The translations under genes and the position numbers were made by a program. The notes under the pieces are model-generated. The model worked only from the letters and a program-made list of their open reading frames with translations. It searched no databases and was not told the DNA's origin. Positions 11,877-23,555 of a stretch of 64,000 nt of DNA are shown in pieces (the stretch's first letter is position 1; each line of letters starts with the position of its first letter). Source of the stretch: Actinostola sp. cb2023 (lineage: Eukaryota > Cnidaria > Anthozoa > Actiniaria > Actinostolidae); NCBI GenBank assembly GCA_033675265.1, contig JAUJYZ010001018.1, positions 62,001-126,000 on the forward strand, read 5' to 3'.

Positions 11877-13069
11877 AGACTACGAGATATTAATTTATTT
11901 TAAAGAGTAAAAGCTTTAATCGTGATTACATAAATATAAGTCTTATATGTGGGATAGGCTTGTGCATATGCAGGCATAAAATCGAGCTTAATACTTTCAG
12001 GAGCATATAATAACCAAGGGGCCTTCTCGTGATTTTTAGAAGGAACAAGCCTATTTTGCTTCAAAAGCAATGATGTTTTGGACCGTTATCTATTTTAAAT
12101 ATGCAGACGTTTTTTGGGGATGGGTGATGGAAAAATTGCCCCCACTAAACACGTGATATAGTTACATTGGTCAGCGGTTTAGGATTTTTCTCTTGTGCTA
12201 AAGTACTGTTTCATTGAATTTAGACACAACTCTCTTGCATACCTCGTTTCCCTATCCTTTTGAAACTGAAGTGCAACTTCAGTGAAAAGAAAGCCGCATA
12301 TGATTGGATGTGATCCAGGCAGTGCTGGTAGTATTATGATAATGAGAAACCAAATACAGTAAAAAGCCTGTTGAACAGATAATAAATTAAGAATTATGTG
12401 TTGATCGGCTGTAGTTGTTTTAAAACTAATCAATGCAGTATATATAAAATCGATCAATGAGAACTGTAAGTTCCCACGGATCGGTGGATTCCGTACGTTT
12501 CAGAAAAGAGTGTGAAATCTACACAAATGAAGCGCTGTTGATTGGTTTATCGCGAGATAAACAAAGTTATAGGGAACTACTCCGTGTAGGCACAATCACG
12601 CAATGGTCCCTATGCAATATAGAGTAAATAGTAACTTTAGTCTTCAGAATGATAAAATATCGAGATGAATGGATAAAAGACAGGAAAAAAAAGGTAAAGT
12701 GTCTAAGTTTTGATCTTCAGCAAACTGCTTCGTTTGCAAAAGCGAACGGTTGTGCCTACATGAAGTGGTTACCAAGTTATACCATGAGTTTTACCTTGGT
12801 ACACAGGCCATTGTTTTACATATATCAACCAACCAGTATAGTTAAATTAATCAAGATACGGTCGCATTTAATGCACGCTCAGTCACAAGTATTACACAAA
12901 TGTAATATTACAATGCACCGCTAATAATTGTTAAAACACACAGATCCTTATCAGTCAAAAGATTACATTTTGTAAACAATGCTCTTTTCAAATTTTATTT
13001 TGGTTTGGTTTTCCATGAAAATTAAAAGTGACTTGAAACGCCAATTTACGAAATCTTACTATAACACTA
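11877..13069. other. Unassigned DNA
   Basis: No supported gene. A plus-strand frame at 12,649-12,924 contains KCLSFDLQQT, which loosely resembles a motif seen in some transposon proteins, but the surrounding residues do not support a call. Confidence 0.35.
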
Positions 13070-13075
13070 TATGCA

Positions 13076-13225
13076 GCGACGTTGTATGAAGGAGAATTTG
13101 ACGAGCACACTATAATGTTACGTACAGGCCATCGCAGTTCAGCTGTGCGCTCCTAAAAAAGGGCAAGAAACACAATGGTCAAGCCAATTTCTGACGCACT
13201 CCAACCAACGCAACCCACCGAAAAG
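13076..13225 (+). pseudogene. Crypton-type tyrosine recombinase, C-terminal fragment
   Basis: The plus frame reads LYEGEFDEHTIMLRTGHRS, then AVRS, an in-frame TAA, and further downstream PISDALQPTQP. RTGHRS followed by a short Ser-x-Tyr-like step is the hallmark of the C-terminal catalytic region of DUF3504/Crypton tyrosine recombinases: His-x-x-Arg box, then catalytic Tyr, then a VSNILQP-like tail. The expected Tyr position is lost to the stop, so the copy is inactive. No N-terminal half is adjacent; a separate N-terminal fragment of the same class is at 32.5 kb. Confidence 0.65.
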
Positions 13226-15031
13226 GAGAGTAAGAGAATAAATATTTCAGAGGAAGGACGTCAAGAAGACACAAATGCCTGGTTCAGCTAGCACCACTAC
13301 ACTTGTGGTAGTTATGATTGTTTTTGTATCATTACTCATGTATAACTCTGAATACAAAAACTGTCCATTTCTTATGATTTAATTAATTAGTGAAGATAGT
13401 ATTGTTTAGTAGATGTTACTAGTCAGTCTCTAGTAATTGGTAATCTCTATATACAATACTAATAAGATCTGTAACAAAAGAAAAAAAAGCCTTATTAGTA
13501 TTATCAAAGACAAAAACAGTAAAATACAGGTGGAGATTTGACATTGGAATACGGGAACGATTGCTATCAATAATACTTACACACGATACTTTAGATAGGT
13601 AAGGCTAACGGTAAAAAAATATTTTCAAGCTCAGAGGACATGTACCAAGTACCATTTGAACAGTTTCAAAATAGCCTATTTTAACGTTTTTGTGAAACGT
13701 CGTTTGATTGACCAGTATTTTACAAATTAAGTTGGTACAGAATATTATTTTTGCCAGTTTCTTTTTGTATATTTAAAAAGAGCAAGGACCACACATTATT
13801 GAAACGAAAGCACCATATTGGGCAAAATCTGTTTTTTTATATGCAATGGCATCAAATATGCCTTATTTTGTGTCCTTAGTGCACCTCATTCAAGTAAGTT
13901 TCGATTGGCGTGATTTCAAAAATATTTTTTATTGGAAAAAAATAAAGCTATCCAAGTTTAAGAGAGAATGTCACATCTGATGGAGCAAAATATCCAAAAT
14001 TCTGGCCACAGTGAAAACATTAATATTCGATCTAAAGAAGGGGAATATTGTACAAACCACTGATCTGATGTTCATTTTTTTTAAATCGAGAAAATCGATC
14101 CAGGCCTCTGGCGGCCTGAATTGGCTTGAATCCAGCGGGAAAATAGTACCTCTAGAAAATCGCATCGCGCGAAAAAATAAAGACAGCTAAAGCGAAACTG
14201 TCTTCGGATATTCATTGTAGAAAGGTGCTACATGATATCTGAGTTAAAATCTAGGTATTTACTGCAAATCAACAAGTGGGAAATAAAGGTTAACAAAGCA
14301 GGTTTTTCCTATTTACATTTCACCGTTATTATGCGATTAATATTTTCTATATGTGCGGGTAATCTGATATCTCTAAAACTCCGTCTACGTAAGCTTAGAA
14401 TGATATACTGAAACATAGCTCAGAATTGATTTGGGTTTTTAATTGTGCGCCTTTTACCAAACTCCAGAACTTCAAGCATTTCGGCTTGAAATTTAGTGCA
14501 ACATTTGAACACACGCCATGTCTGGGATCTAACAACTCAAACTAGAAGCCCAAATTCGCCACTAAAAATCAAAGCTAATTATAAGTCCGCAGACTATTAT
14601 GATCACCTTCATTGTTGGCATTTTGTGAAGAAGATCCACCATTTAAAATCTTTGTCCTCAGCTTTCGACTGTAGTAATTGGAGCATTACAGCCGCTTTGT
14701 TTACATTGATTGACTTACTTGGGAAAGATTGTCATTAAAAGATATGTTTCCTTGGAGGTTAGCAGTATTATTCTCGTAATATCATTCACCTAAGAACGCC
14801 TGCAAAGGAGGCTATCATTTATGGTGCTTGATTCAAAGACAAAATAGACTAATGAGATGGAAACATGCAGTTTCATGTTCGTAACGCAAGCAACATACAG
14901 CAGAATGTTGTGTGACCGAGTGACAAACATTCCTGGGTAGAGTGGAGAAAGAAGTTCAATTCAAAACTGGAGAAGAAACAACAAAACTAAACAAGGCTAC
15001 GTTAAGCTAATACTCTTTATTTCCTTTACCT
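13226..15031. other. Unassigned AT-rich DNA
   Basis: Only a short palindrome (AATACTAATAAG at 13,456 with CTTATTAGTATT at 13,491) was noted. No coding frame carries a motif. Confidence 0.4.
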
Positions 15032-16708
15032 GTATCGGTTAAAATGGCTTCATAATGAGCTTGCGACGCGACGTGGAAAATACCCTAATCCGAAGGACGA
15101 GAGGCGAGTCCTACTGACGAGAGGCGCCAGTCCGAAGCCTCAGCACCAGTCTAGTAGCCTCTGGAACCAGGGTACGTGGAAGATGACGCAGTGCGCACTG
15201 ATCAGTAAAACGAGGGTTGTTGTCAACGCTTAGCGTGTGCACATCGAGATATGGGGCACGCGGGAATTTGGAAGAGCACGAGAGAAGCGTAGTTACTCGA
15301 GGCGTAGCCGAGAGCAACTCTAGCTTCACAAGTGCTCTCCCAAATTCCCAAGTGCTCCATAACTCGATGGACGCACAGCTAAAGCGTTGACCATTTATTT
15401 TATAACATAGTCACTGCATATTCAAATAAAATAATTTTATTTTCCGATTGATTTCAGAGCGCGCGCGCTATGACGATGACGTGAACGTGTGTCCGTGGAC
15501 GTACCGTGTGTCCGTGGGCTTACGGACACACGCTAACCAACCAATCAGAGCGCACGTTATATCATACCTATGTTATAAATTATTATATAGTCAAGTCAAT
15601 CCGCGCGCTCTGATTGGCTAAAAACTGTGCTGTATCAGAGAACGGAGTACGGTTTGATGACGCTATTTTTCGGCTGTTTGGTTTGATCCAAAATTGTGAA
15701 GAAAACAAACCAAGCGCGCGCTCGACGGCGTAACTAGCGTCAGTAGCGCGCGCACTTCACTCGCTAAAATGTTATTCAAAAACACAACAGAATCCTCAAC
15801 TTTCTTGCCATTTTTCTCACCATTCCTGTTCTTTTTTATCAAAAATCCAGAGTTTCTATATAATAAAGCAAATAGAACAGCTTATTCCGTGCTCCGTTCA
15901 GTAATACAGCACTCAGGAAGTGCCGAGAGCACTCAAGAAGTGTGGAGAGCACTCGCCGTAAAATAAAATAACTATTATATAACGCGCGCTCTGATTGGCC
16001 AAAGGATGCGTATTCCGCGTGCTCTATGAGAGCACACATAACGTGCTCGCAGATATTCAAGCATTTTTGTACGATACAAAATTGAAAACTTGCCTTAAAA
16101 TCTTATTGTATTATATAAAAGAAATAGAAAAATTGTCCGCTGTGCTATGTGTATATTTAAAGCACTTGGGGACTGATCAGAACACTCGAGAAGTATTGAG
16201 AAGCACGCAGCGTCGCACGCTCGTTTTCTATTTCTTCAGTAAATGTTTGTAGCGTTCGCTGAGTCCGGGCACCGACTGCTGTCCGTAATAGAGGGGTGTT
16301 TGCAAGACGCGAGTTGATTGTACTGCCTATCCAACGGGATAAATTTCAGGCTCACTCGAGAAATCAATAATATTATATTTTCAAAGTGTACATATAGCTT
16401 TTTAAATAGTATGCAAAAATACGTCATTAGTAACGTACAGGAACGAGTGAGACGGGGGCTTAGCATCAAACCCCCTATACCCCCCCCCCCCCTCCCATAC
16501 CCCCATAGCACTAACTGCTCCGTAATAGAGGGGTGTAGATTGTGAGTCTCAGGCCTGTTGACTAAACTAATTATCCATTCACCTACTGCGGGAGTTAGGG
16601 ATGTATTTATTTTCCCAGTAGCTTATCTGAAGGTCGATAGTTCTTTCCCAAAAAAACACTCTATCGTCCTTACATCAAGTAGTCAAAACAACCGCAGTGC
16701 GTACCGAA

Positions 16709-17054
16709 CAGGGTAGCAAGGGGGGGGGGGGGGGGGGGGGGATCATGATCATGCTTCACGGGCGATTATTTTGGTAAATTCACGCGTCACGGACCAAAAT
16801 GTCCGAAATTCACGAATCACGAGCGCCAACCATATTTTTGGAATTTCACGCGTGAAAAGGTTTAGATCCTAAACGTTCACGTTTCACAGAGCATAACAGC
16901 GGTAAATCACGAATCACAGTCGGTCAAAAGGGACGATCACGCATCACGTTGAAACATAAATTCACGCATCACGCTCGAATTTTTATGAATTTCACGATTC
17001 ACGCTCCATTTTTTGGTCAAATCACGCGTCACGCGTAACCCCTTTGCTATCCTG
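16709..17054. mobile_element. 346-bp element with CAGG termini and phased repeats
   Basis: The termini CAGGGTAGCAAG (16,709-16,720) and CTTTGCTATCCTG (right end 17,054) are inverted repeats. A 6-bp direct repeat ACCGAA flanks them at 16,703-16,708 and 17,055-17,060, a good target-duplication candidate. A run of 22 G residues follows the left end. The rest is occupied by ten copies of a 13-bp motif. Flanking duplications of 5-8 bp with CAGG ends suggest a hAT- or Dada-like origin (inference). Confidence 0.7.
16755..17033. repeat. Ten regularly spaced WTCACGNNTCACG repeats
   Basis: Motif starts: 16755 (half), 16779, 16809, 16845 (variant), 16876, 16906, 16936, 16961, 16991, 17021. Intervals are 24, 30, 36, 31, 30, 30, 25, 30 and 30 bp. 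The 13-bp core is a direct duplication of TCACG separated by NN, and the roughly 17-bp spacers between cores are unrelated to each other. It resembles a CRISPR layout superficially, but the repeats are short and it sits inside a eukaryotic TIR element. A tandem array of protein-binding sites is the better reading. Confidence 0.85.
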
Positions 17055-17499
17055 ACCGAATGGTGCTCTGGTCTATGACCACTTGACGAAGTATATCACA
17101 TTCATTCATAGCCCGATTGTCGTGCAAACGTCGCGCCGGACGGCAAGTGTATCACGGCATTTCGTTATTTCACGTCCTCTTCACGACGTCGATGACAACA
17201 ACCCTCGTTTTACTGATCAGTGCGCACTGCGTCATCTTCCACGTACCCTGGTTCCAGAGGCTACTGGTGCTGAGGCTTCGGAGTCGTCCTTCGGACTGGC
17301 GCCTCTCGTCAGTAGGACTCGCCTCTCGTCCTTCGGATTAGGGTATTTTCCATGTCGCGTCGCAAGCTCATTATGAAGCCATTTTAACCGATACTGCACC
17401 AAAGATCTAATAAGTGGCCCTGACAGTAAGTGAACTAAACCTCCTTTAAGCGAATTTTTTCCGATCGCCCAAAACCATGTTCAGCAAATCACAGACTAC

Positions 17500-18238
17500 A
17501 CATGAGATTTCATATGTAGTCGAGATCGAATATGTCGTCCCCAGAGCCTGCGTTCCTTTTGGTCTGCGACAAGGACGCAACAAAGGGTACCCAGTAAAGT
17601 GTGTTGCAGCACTAATCAATCTGAGGTCGTGCGCGCAAAGCTATACCGTACGTCAAAGATGGAAAATCAAAATTATACGGTACCAAACTTGATCACGATT
17701 TTAGACTCCATTTGAGATAAAAGAGCTCGCAATTTCTCATTATGCTTGTTCATTACTAATAACATAGATCACCATTTCTGATGTCCAAGTGAAAGACTAC
17801 TTAGAAGAACTTGCGAGCTTTCTCCAGGGTCATTTGTCAATAATTGACCAGGTTAGTAATAATTTCGAATCACAGAGCTAAAGCAAGTCTGATCAATTTT
17901 GAAGGATTGAAATATTCCAATGACAAGTTTAATACAGTACTTTTGTATATACCTTTAGAGATATCCGACCATGGACTTCATAACTCAATGGTAATGTTTT
18001 TCACACCTTATATTATAAAGCCTCCATTCCTCTAAGTTCTCAATATTACTGTAAGTCTATCGCTTCATTCAGTTTTAATATCAATTAATATTGTTTTAGG
18101 AATATAATGATTGGCAAAAATAGCGAGTTCATCGGTCACCAAATGACTACCGGCACTCCTGAACCAGATCGCTGTAACGATAACATGCCGCCACCACCAC
18201 CACCGCCACCGAGAAAACGCCGGAAACTAGCGAAATAG
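17500..18238 (+). pseudogene. 3' part of a decayed multi-exon gene, unknown
   Basis: Several exon-like pieces lie on the plus strand. About 17,772-17,850 reads ISDVQVKDYLEELASFLQGH up to a GGTTAG donor. About 17,878-17,924 reads SLINFEGLKYSNDK. The clearest is a terminal exon after TTTAG at 18,099, coding about 45 residues and ending in a Pro-rich run and PRKRRKLAK before TAG (18,236-18,238), a plausible nuclear localisation signal. AATACAATACA and AT-rich sequence follow. The function is unknown; a transposon-encoded nuclear protein is the likeliest setting. Confidence 0.4.
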
Positions 18239-18339
18239 ACTGTGTGTGTTTGTTTGTAATTCAGCAAATATAAATCACATGCTTTATATTAAATACAATA
18301 CAACTTTATTAAGTTCATAAATATAGCATTGATAGTCAT

Positions 18340-18374
18340 TGACTTTCTTTAGTTTGGTGGCTCCTAAAGGAGCC
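18340..18374 (-). promoter_or_regulatory. Histone-like 3' stem-loop and downstream purine element
   Basis: On the minus strand, GGCTCC-TTTA-GGAGCC (complement of 18,359-18,374) forms a 6-bp stem with a 4-nt loop. It is preceded by AAACAAAC and followed by ACCAAACTAAAGAAAGTC. This closely matches the replication-dependent histone mRNA 3' end: 16-nt stem-loop, ACCA flank, and AAAGAA-type histone downstream element. No intact histone gene lies upstream on that strand; a short GPKTEK string near 18,410 weakly recalls an H2A tail. Confidence 0.4.
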
Positions 18375-21007
18375 GTTTGTTTGTGATTCTTGGTTTCTTG
18401 TTGGCTAATCTTTTCGGTCTTTGGCCCAAGAAAGCGATGGTTTCACTATAAAAGGCCAGAATGAAATATTTTACCTCTCTTTGCTACTGTTCGCTTGCTT
18501 CGTTCCCTGTAGAATGCCAATTTCATAAACATTGTAGCCGTCACTATGCTCTTTGAGGGTACGCACTTTTCCAAAGAACGTTCGCTGTTGCAGTGTGGAA
18601 TACACGAGGAATGATTGTAGTAAATATTTTTCTCTGTAAAGAAGGAAATGTGCACAGGCTTAACAAGCATAACTTGACAAATAGTAGATGTTTTGAATGT
18701 GTTCAACGACCATCCCTTTTCCAATACCAAATCCAACTCTTTCGTAGGGGCCGATCTGTGGCGGAGGTCGGCTGGCGCTGAAGGAAGGCAACCGAAGAGA
18801 TCACAGAAGGTTTCTCTGTTCATCGGCATGGTATCGCTCACTTTACGTTGGACTGTTCCATTCACTGCTTGACACCTTGAAACATTCAAACGCTGACTTA
18901 TCATGATCTTGAGAGTTTGGCGAACACTTTGAATGCCTGAAAGAAAAATATAAATGACGTTAGAATCTCAACACACTCGTGTAATCGAAAATGTGTTTAC
19001 AACTAACGTACCGTTATTCTTGTTAAAATAAGCCAGTTTGACAGCTTGGTTGCAGTTGCTCTCATCTGTCCAAGAATCGTACTTAGAGCTGTAGCGTTTC
19101 CATCTAAGTAAGAATTGCACTCGCCCTTCAGATCAATTCGGCGATCTAGTACTTTAGAAACTCGATACATTTTGGTACGGAAGTAGTTCGTCAATAACTG
19201 TAAATGAAATGAAAGTCTCGTCGACGCGCATTGATATATGCTGACAGAGAGATGACAAACAACAATAACATAGTGTTTTCATTGGTTTTCAAACGAAGGC
19301 GAGATTCTTAAAAAGGCTAAGTGTAAAGCCGTCTTGTTGTTCTCAATTTGAATGGACGCGGTGAAGTTGATTACCAAATTGTTTAATTGTTAAAATACTT
19401 TAAGTGGGTGTATCCGTAAAACATGCCCATCATTTTTTCCATCGAAATGTATTTCTCTTATACTCCTGTATTTTGAAGGCCTGACATAAGGAATCACTAA
19501 TATCGATTTGGTTTCTTTGAAAATAATTATAAAAAAAAATTCGAATTTTTTAAAATAATTGCGCTGCTCATGGCAATTTTGAAGTCCAGCAGACTGTAAA
19601 ATGTCAAGATTTTGCAACTGCCGCATAAAGTTGATTCGAGATTAAATGCAATACTTTTTGCATGGGTGTGTAGCTATATCCTTCTAGTTTCTTCCGCAAT
19701 TTGGTTTTAAGAATTTGCATCTCACATTGTAATGGAATCAGAAAGAATATGGACCCTCATGCACGCGTTGTATTCATAATCCCAAACCACTCCAACTTTG
19801 AGGGCTTTTTTCAAAATCGTGGCACCTGATTCAAACTCGTTCACTATATATGGATAAAGTAATAATGTTTATCAATACAAAATGCCAATAACATCTTTCT
19901 GCATAGCATGTTTGAAAAAATCGTAAGCGTTCAAACTTGGGGAAAATGCCCAAATCGAACTTCTGTCAGATTTCGAACTAACAACAAAACAAAATACCTG
20001 AATAGGCTTAACCAGAGCTTGGTAGTCATAGTAAGTCCTTCTGAATCATCTACTATAACGTGTAGAATAATTGCTTGACCTCCAAGGTTAGGGAATCAAG
20101 TGGCCATTGTACGTATAAATGCCGTGTATTCAACGATCAGTCCAGATCGTAACAGGCTTCTGATGTTCACAAAAAAAAACAATGGAAATAAAGTCTACTA
20201 GTGTCTAGATTAGTCTACTAAATAATAGTTGGTACCGTTTCACGCTTTTAGTGTTTGTACTCTACCAAACATCTCAAACAGGACTATACTTCAGTAAACA
20301 ACACAAAGACTATACAATATTAACATTCGTTTAACATACAGTACATGTATAATACTCTACTTAATGGTGCTAGTGCATGGGCTGTGCTAGTGCATGATAG
20401 GCACTTGAAGCTCTTGAAATGGTCATAACACAAATATTAATATGCATTAATTAGTTATATAACCTCTCATTTCCATGGATTGTATTGTTTGAATGATCTG
20501 TTTATTCAATGTATAAGTGTTCACATAATAAACAATAGGACATTAAGATGATGGCATCACTTGATGACAACTACTAGAGTACTTTGTGAATTTCCTTTCT
20601 TGTTCATACCTATTTTCCCTCAAGAGAATAATAGAACAATAATTGTTATGATAAGTAGGGATTGATTTTGTGAAACTTAAAAACTGAGCGATAGTGGGAT
20701 ACAACGTTTCGGCATCACTGACGGCATTCTCAAGTGATAATTAGCATATAGTAATTAATTGTTGTTAATAAAGGAATGATGTCAGATCAAAGCATAATTT
20801 CACAAGATTGACCTATTAATCTTCTCCTTTCCCTTTCTTTCAAATACTCAGCAACATTCATTGCACTTAAAAAACCTTCCAGTTACTTTATATCCAAACC
20901 TTTCATTTGATTACTCGATCATGATCAAAAAGTTGTAAAAGTCTACAAAACTAGATAGCAGAAGGACAACATAAGTACCAGTATGCACGAGTGAAAAGTT
21001 GTTGACA
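18375..21007. other. No supported gene; dispersed repeat fragments
   Basis: A GCTTTTAGTGTTTGTACTCTA repeat near 20,246 recurs at 24,321. A GTTTCGGCATCACTGACGG string near 20,707 with a preceding AACG resembles the tail region of retroelements, but this is weak. ORFs here are short or motif-free. Confidence 0.4.
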
Positions 21008-23555
21008 TTACCTACTTCGAGCTAGTCGTTTTGTTATGGAAATAAAAATTATAATGCTATTCTTGAAGGGTCCAGGATTATTATTTACAATTGCATTAAA
21101 CATATTTGGAAAATATGGTATCTGTCTTGCAAATTCTTGGTGTCTTATGTCTTGTAACGGAGGGCTTTCTTTTAGTGGGTTTTCTCCAAAAGTTCCAAAA
21201 GTGTTTAACTTTCCTCCACTTCTTTCATATAGTTGTTGGGCATGTTCTGGAGATGGGACTGATGTATCCTGTAGGGGTGCAGCTCTGTTATTTTTGGCCA
21301 TTAAGTCAATTGGTTTGCCTATTCCTGAAAACAATACATGTGAAGTGGAGCTTTTATAAGAACATGAGTATACATTGTTTTAATTGTTTGTTACAAAATG
21401 ATAGACACACCAGGTATGAGATGATGATTCCATGCTGGTACAAGTTCCTTAACTCCTGCCTGTACAACTCTTATTGTGACCCAATAAATACAGAATTTGT
21501 CAATGTCATCTCTCATGTCAATGATTTCTTCCTCTATCATTCTGTTTAGATAGGCTTTTACTGGGGGTAGTTGATTCTGCTATTTATTTCCACCCAGTGT
21601 TGTTCTGCCATATAGTTCCGGAAATATGAGAATGGTCAGCATTTTTTATCTATTTACTATTACGAATATTTATACAGGGACTGCCCTAATTTAGCATTGC
21701 TAGTTTAAATAGAGCCCTGTGTAGGGTAATAATTGCTCCAGAAGATAGTTTTTGTTTCTTTGTATGTTTATAAAGTGTCAAAATATACAAAATGCAAATA
21801 GGGTAAAATAATTATTATTTATACCGGTAGCTAACGAACAAGTTTATGCGATAAATAATTATTGACAGTTGTTTCTCTAACCTTTTCGTTCTTTTTTTTT
21901 TACATTTGAACTTCCATAAATCCTCTATTTATATATCTATTTATATTTAATTATTTATTTATTGCTACTAGTTTGAGGGGGGACTTATATACGTTAGTGA
22001 ATTGTCCATACGGTTTCATGTTCAATTTGGAAATAATTTGAAAACCACACAAGTGCAAATTATTCCAAATTGAATGAGAAATCGAATGATTAATAATATT
22101 CATATTTCAACTCCACTGTTCTTAGCCAATCAGAATCGATATATTTTTTCATGAATATTATTATATTCGTAATAAATATATTTTTTAGTACAGGTACCAA
22201 TAATATATCCCTCAAAGCTTGCAAATACTGTATGTTTGTCCCCATATTGGTAAATTGCATGGTAATAGCCTGGCGTTTATAGTTTTGGTTCTAAAAGAAA
22301 AGTGGGAGGAGATGGGAGGGGGTCTTAAAAGAGAGAGTAGCTTAGTAAATTTCCTGTCCCAAAAAGGGGGGCTTATTAGAGATGAGAGGAGAGCTAAATA
22401 GAGGATTTACAGTACTGGTATATCAATTATACAATGCACATTGGTCACCTTTGTTGAAGGGGTCTGCCTTACTGGACCACGCAAAATGTTGTGTCTGAAG
22501 GGTGCTAAGGTTTGTTGGATAAAACAAATAAGGTTGAATTATTTTCCACAATCAACTCTCAGCTGATTCCAAATACCATAGTTGATAGCAATTGGCCTAG
22601 TATAAATTAAAAGCCAATCAATCGGTTAGTCAGTCACATTATAATAAATCTAAAAAATGAGACAGAGACATTGGGGATGGACCATTAGAAAAGTGATTGG
22701 GTGGGGGATGGTGGGAGATAGGAGAGTGGGGGGAGGGAGGTGGGGTGGGGTTTTTTTTTTTTTTTTTGGGGGAGGGGGTGGAAATGGGTTGTGCGTTTGT
22801 GGTGGGTGGGGGTCAAAGCAAAGACAAAAAAATTCCAGTGCCATCAGCACGTTAAAAGCATCACGTGTAAAAAACAAATCCACTTTAGGTCTCCGAAAAA
22901 ATAATAATTGCGTCTTCAAAATCACTTTTCTAATGGTCCGTCCCTTAATTGTCGGCATTCAAACCTGTATACACACTTGTAGATTTACACATTGTTCTTA
23001 ACAGGCATTGATACAATGGCCAAAATGTGACGACTATAACCATCTACTGCCAATATACTTGTGCACCCATACATCACCAGTTTCTTATTCTGATCTAGAT
23101 GGATCTTGTGTCCAAAATAGGCAGCATTATATGGAACAGGATTCATCAATCTAGCTGTCACCTGTACTCTTTGTTGATGAAATTCAGGAGTAACTCTTTT
23201 CAATGATTGCGAAATTCTTTTGTCATGAGCTCGTACATTTTGGGATTCCAATTAACCTTTCAACATTTTCCGGCCATATGTTGGACCAACCTGACAGATC
23301 AAGACTGATATGAATATTTAAAAAAGAAAATAACAAATATTTCACATCATTTATTACCTCGGACACAGCTTTATGTACAATAACATCCAGCTCTCCATCG
23401 GAAATGCGAGACGATCGGTGGATATTGTATTTAGAGCAAAATCGCCTGACACTCATTTCACTCAGACCTCTAACATTGGGATACTTCTTTCTTAGTTCCT
23501 CACTGACTTGTTGAAAAAGTTGTCGGACTAAATCCACGCTAATAACTTCCTCCAT
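21008..23555 (-). pseudogene. Integrase-like (rve-type) gene, broken
   Basis: On the minus strand, exon 1 (23,555-23,358) encodes a helical N-terminal segment (SEELRKKYPNVRGLSEMSVR). After a 67-bp intron, exon 2 (23,290-22,991) starts VGPTYGRKMLKG, hits an in-frame TAA, and continues through MNPVPYNAAYFGHKIHLDQN. The Asp of HLDQN fits the first acidic residue of a DDE/rve integrase core, followed by AVDGYSRHI. A later exon (about 21,630-21,411) contains HWVEINSRINYP with a 1-bp frameshift and ends WNHHLIPG. It joins the last exon (21,324 to about 21,030), starting GIGKPIDLM. The exon carrying the second Asp was not found, possibly displaced by repeats between 21.7 and 22.9 kb. Proteins of this type occur in cnidarian, mollusc and fish genomes (from memory). 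One stop and one frameshift mark it as non-functional here. Confidence 0.65.
22673..22944. mobile_element. MITE with G-rich interior
   Basis: Inverted repeats of 20 bp, GGACCATTAGAAAAGTGATT (22,679-22,698) and its complement (22,920-22,939), are bordered by GGGGAT and GTCCC. The interior has a G-rich strand with a run of T (about 22,751-22,767). It lies in an intron of the minus-strand integrase-like gene. Confidence 0.75.

Larger units (their letters stand above)
15032..17394. mobile_element. 2.4-kb element with about 190-bp terminal inverted repeats
   Basis: The left arm (15,032 to about 15,217) begins GTATCGGTTAAAATGGCTTC. The right arm (about 17,200-17,394) is its reverse complement and ends GAAGCCATTTTAACCGATAC. 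The arms differ by a few substitutions and small indels. They are GC-rich with CGAAGGACGAGAGGCG blocks. The interior holds short GCGCGCTCTGATTGGC repeats (about 15,540, 15,600, 15,985), two copies of TCCGTAATAGAGGGGTGT (16,278 and 16,519) and an inserted 346-bp element. No transposase is visible, so it is non-autonomous. No clear target duplication. Confidence 0.7.

Noticed and set aside
12649..12924. Transposase fragment at the KCLSFDLQQT string
   Set aside because: A ten-residue resemblance only; flanking residues match nothing I can name.
16755..17033. True CRISPR array
   Set aside because: Repeats are only 13 bp and internally duplicated. No cas genes are present, the context is eukaryotic, and the array is enclosed by transposon termini.
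18446..18904. Minus-strand 152-codon ORF as a gene
   Set aside because: No domain, uneven composition, and shorter overlapping ORFs on the other strand. A run this long can occur by chance in a window of this size.
20680..20760. Penelope-like retroelement tail
   Set aside because: Only a short GTTTCGGCATCACT-type word; no GIY-YIG or reverse transcriptase sequence nearby.
22650..23001. Overlapping 102-114-codon ORFs over the G-rich MITE
   Set aside because: Low-complexity Gly or Pro/Lys translation of the G-rich, T-rich interior.
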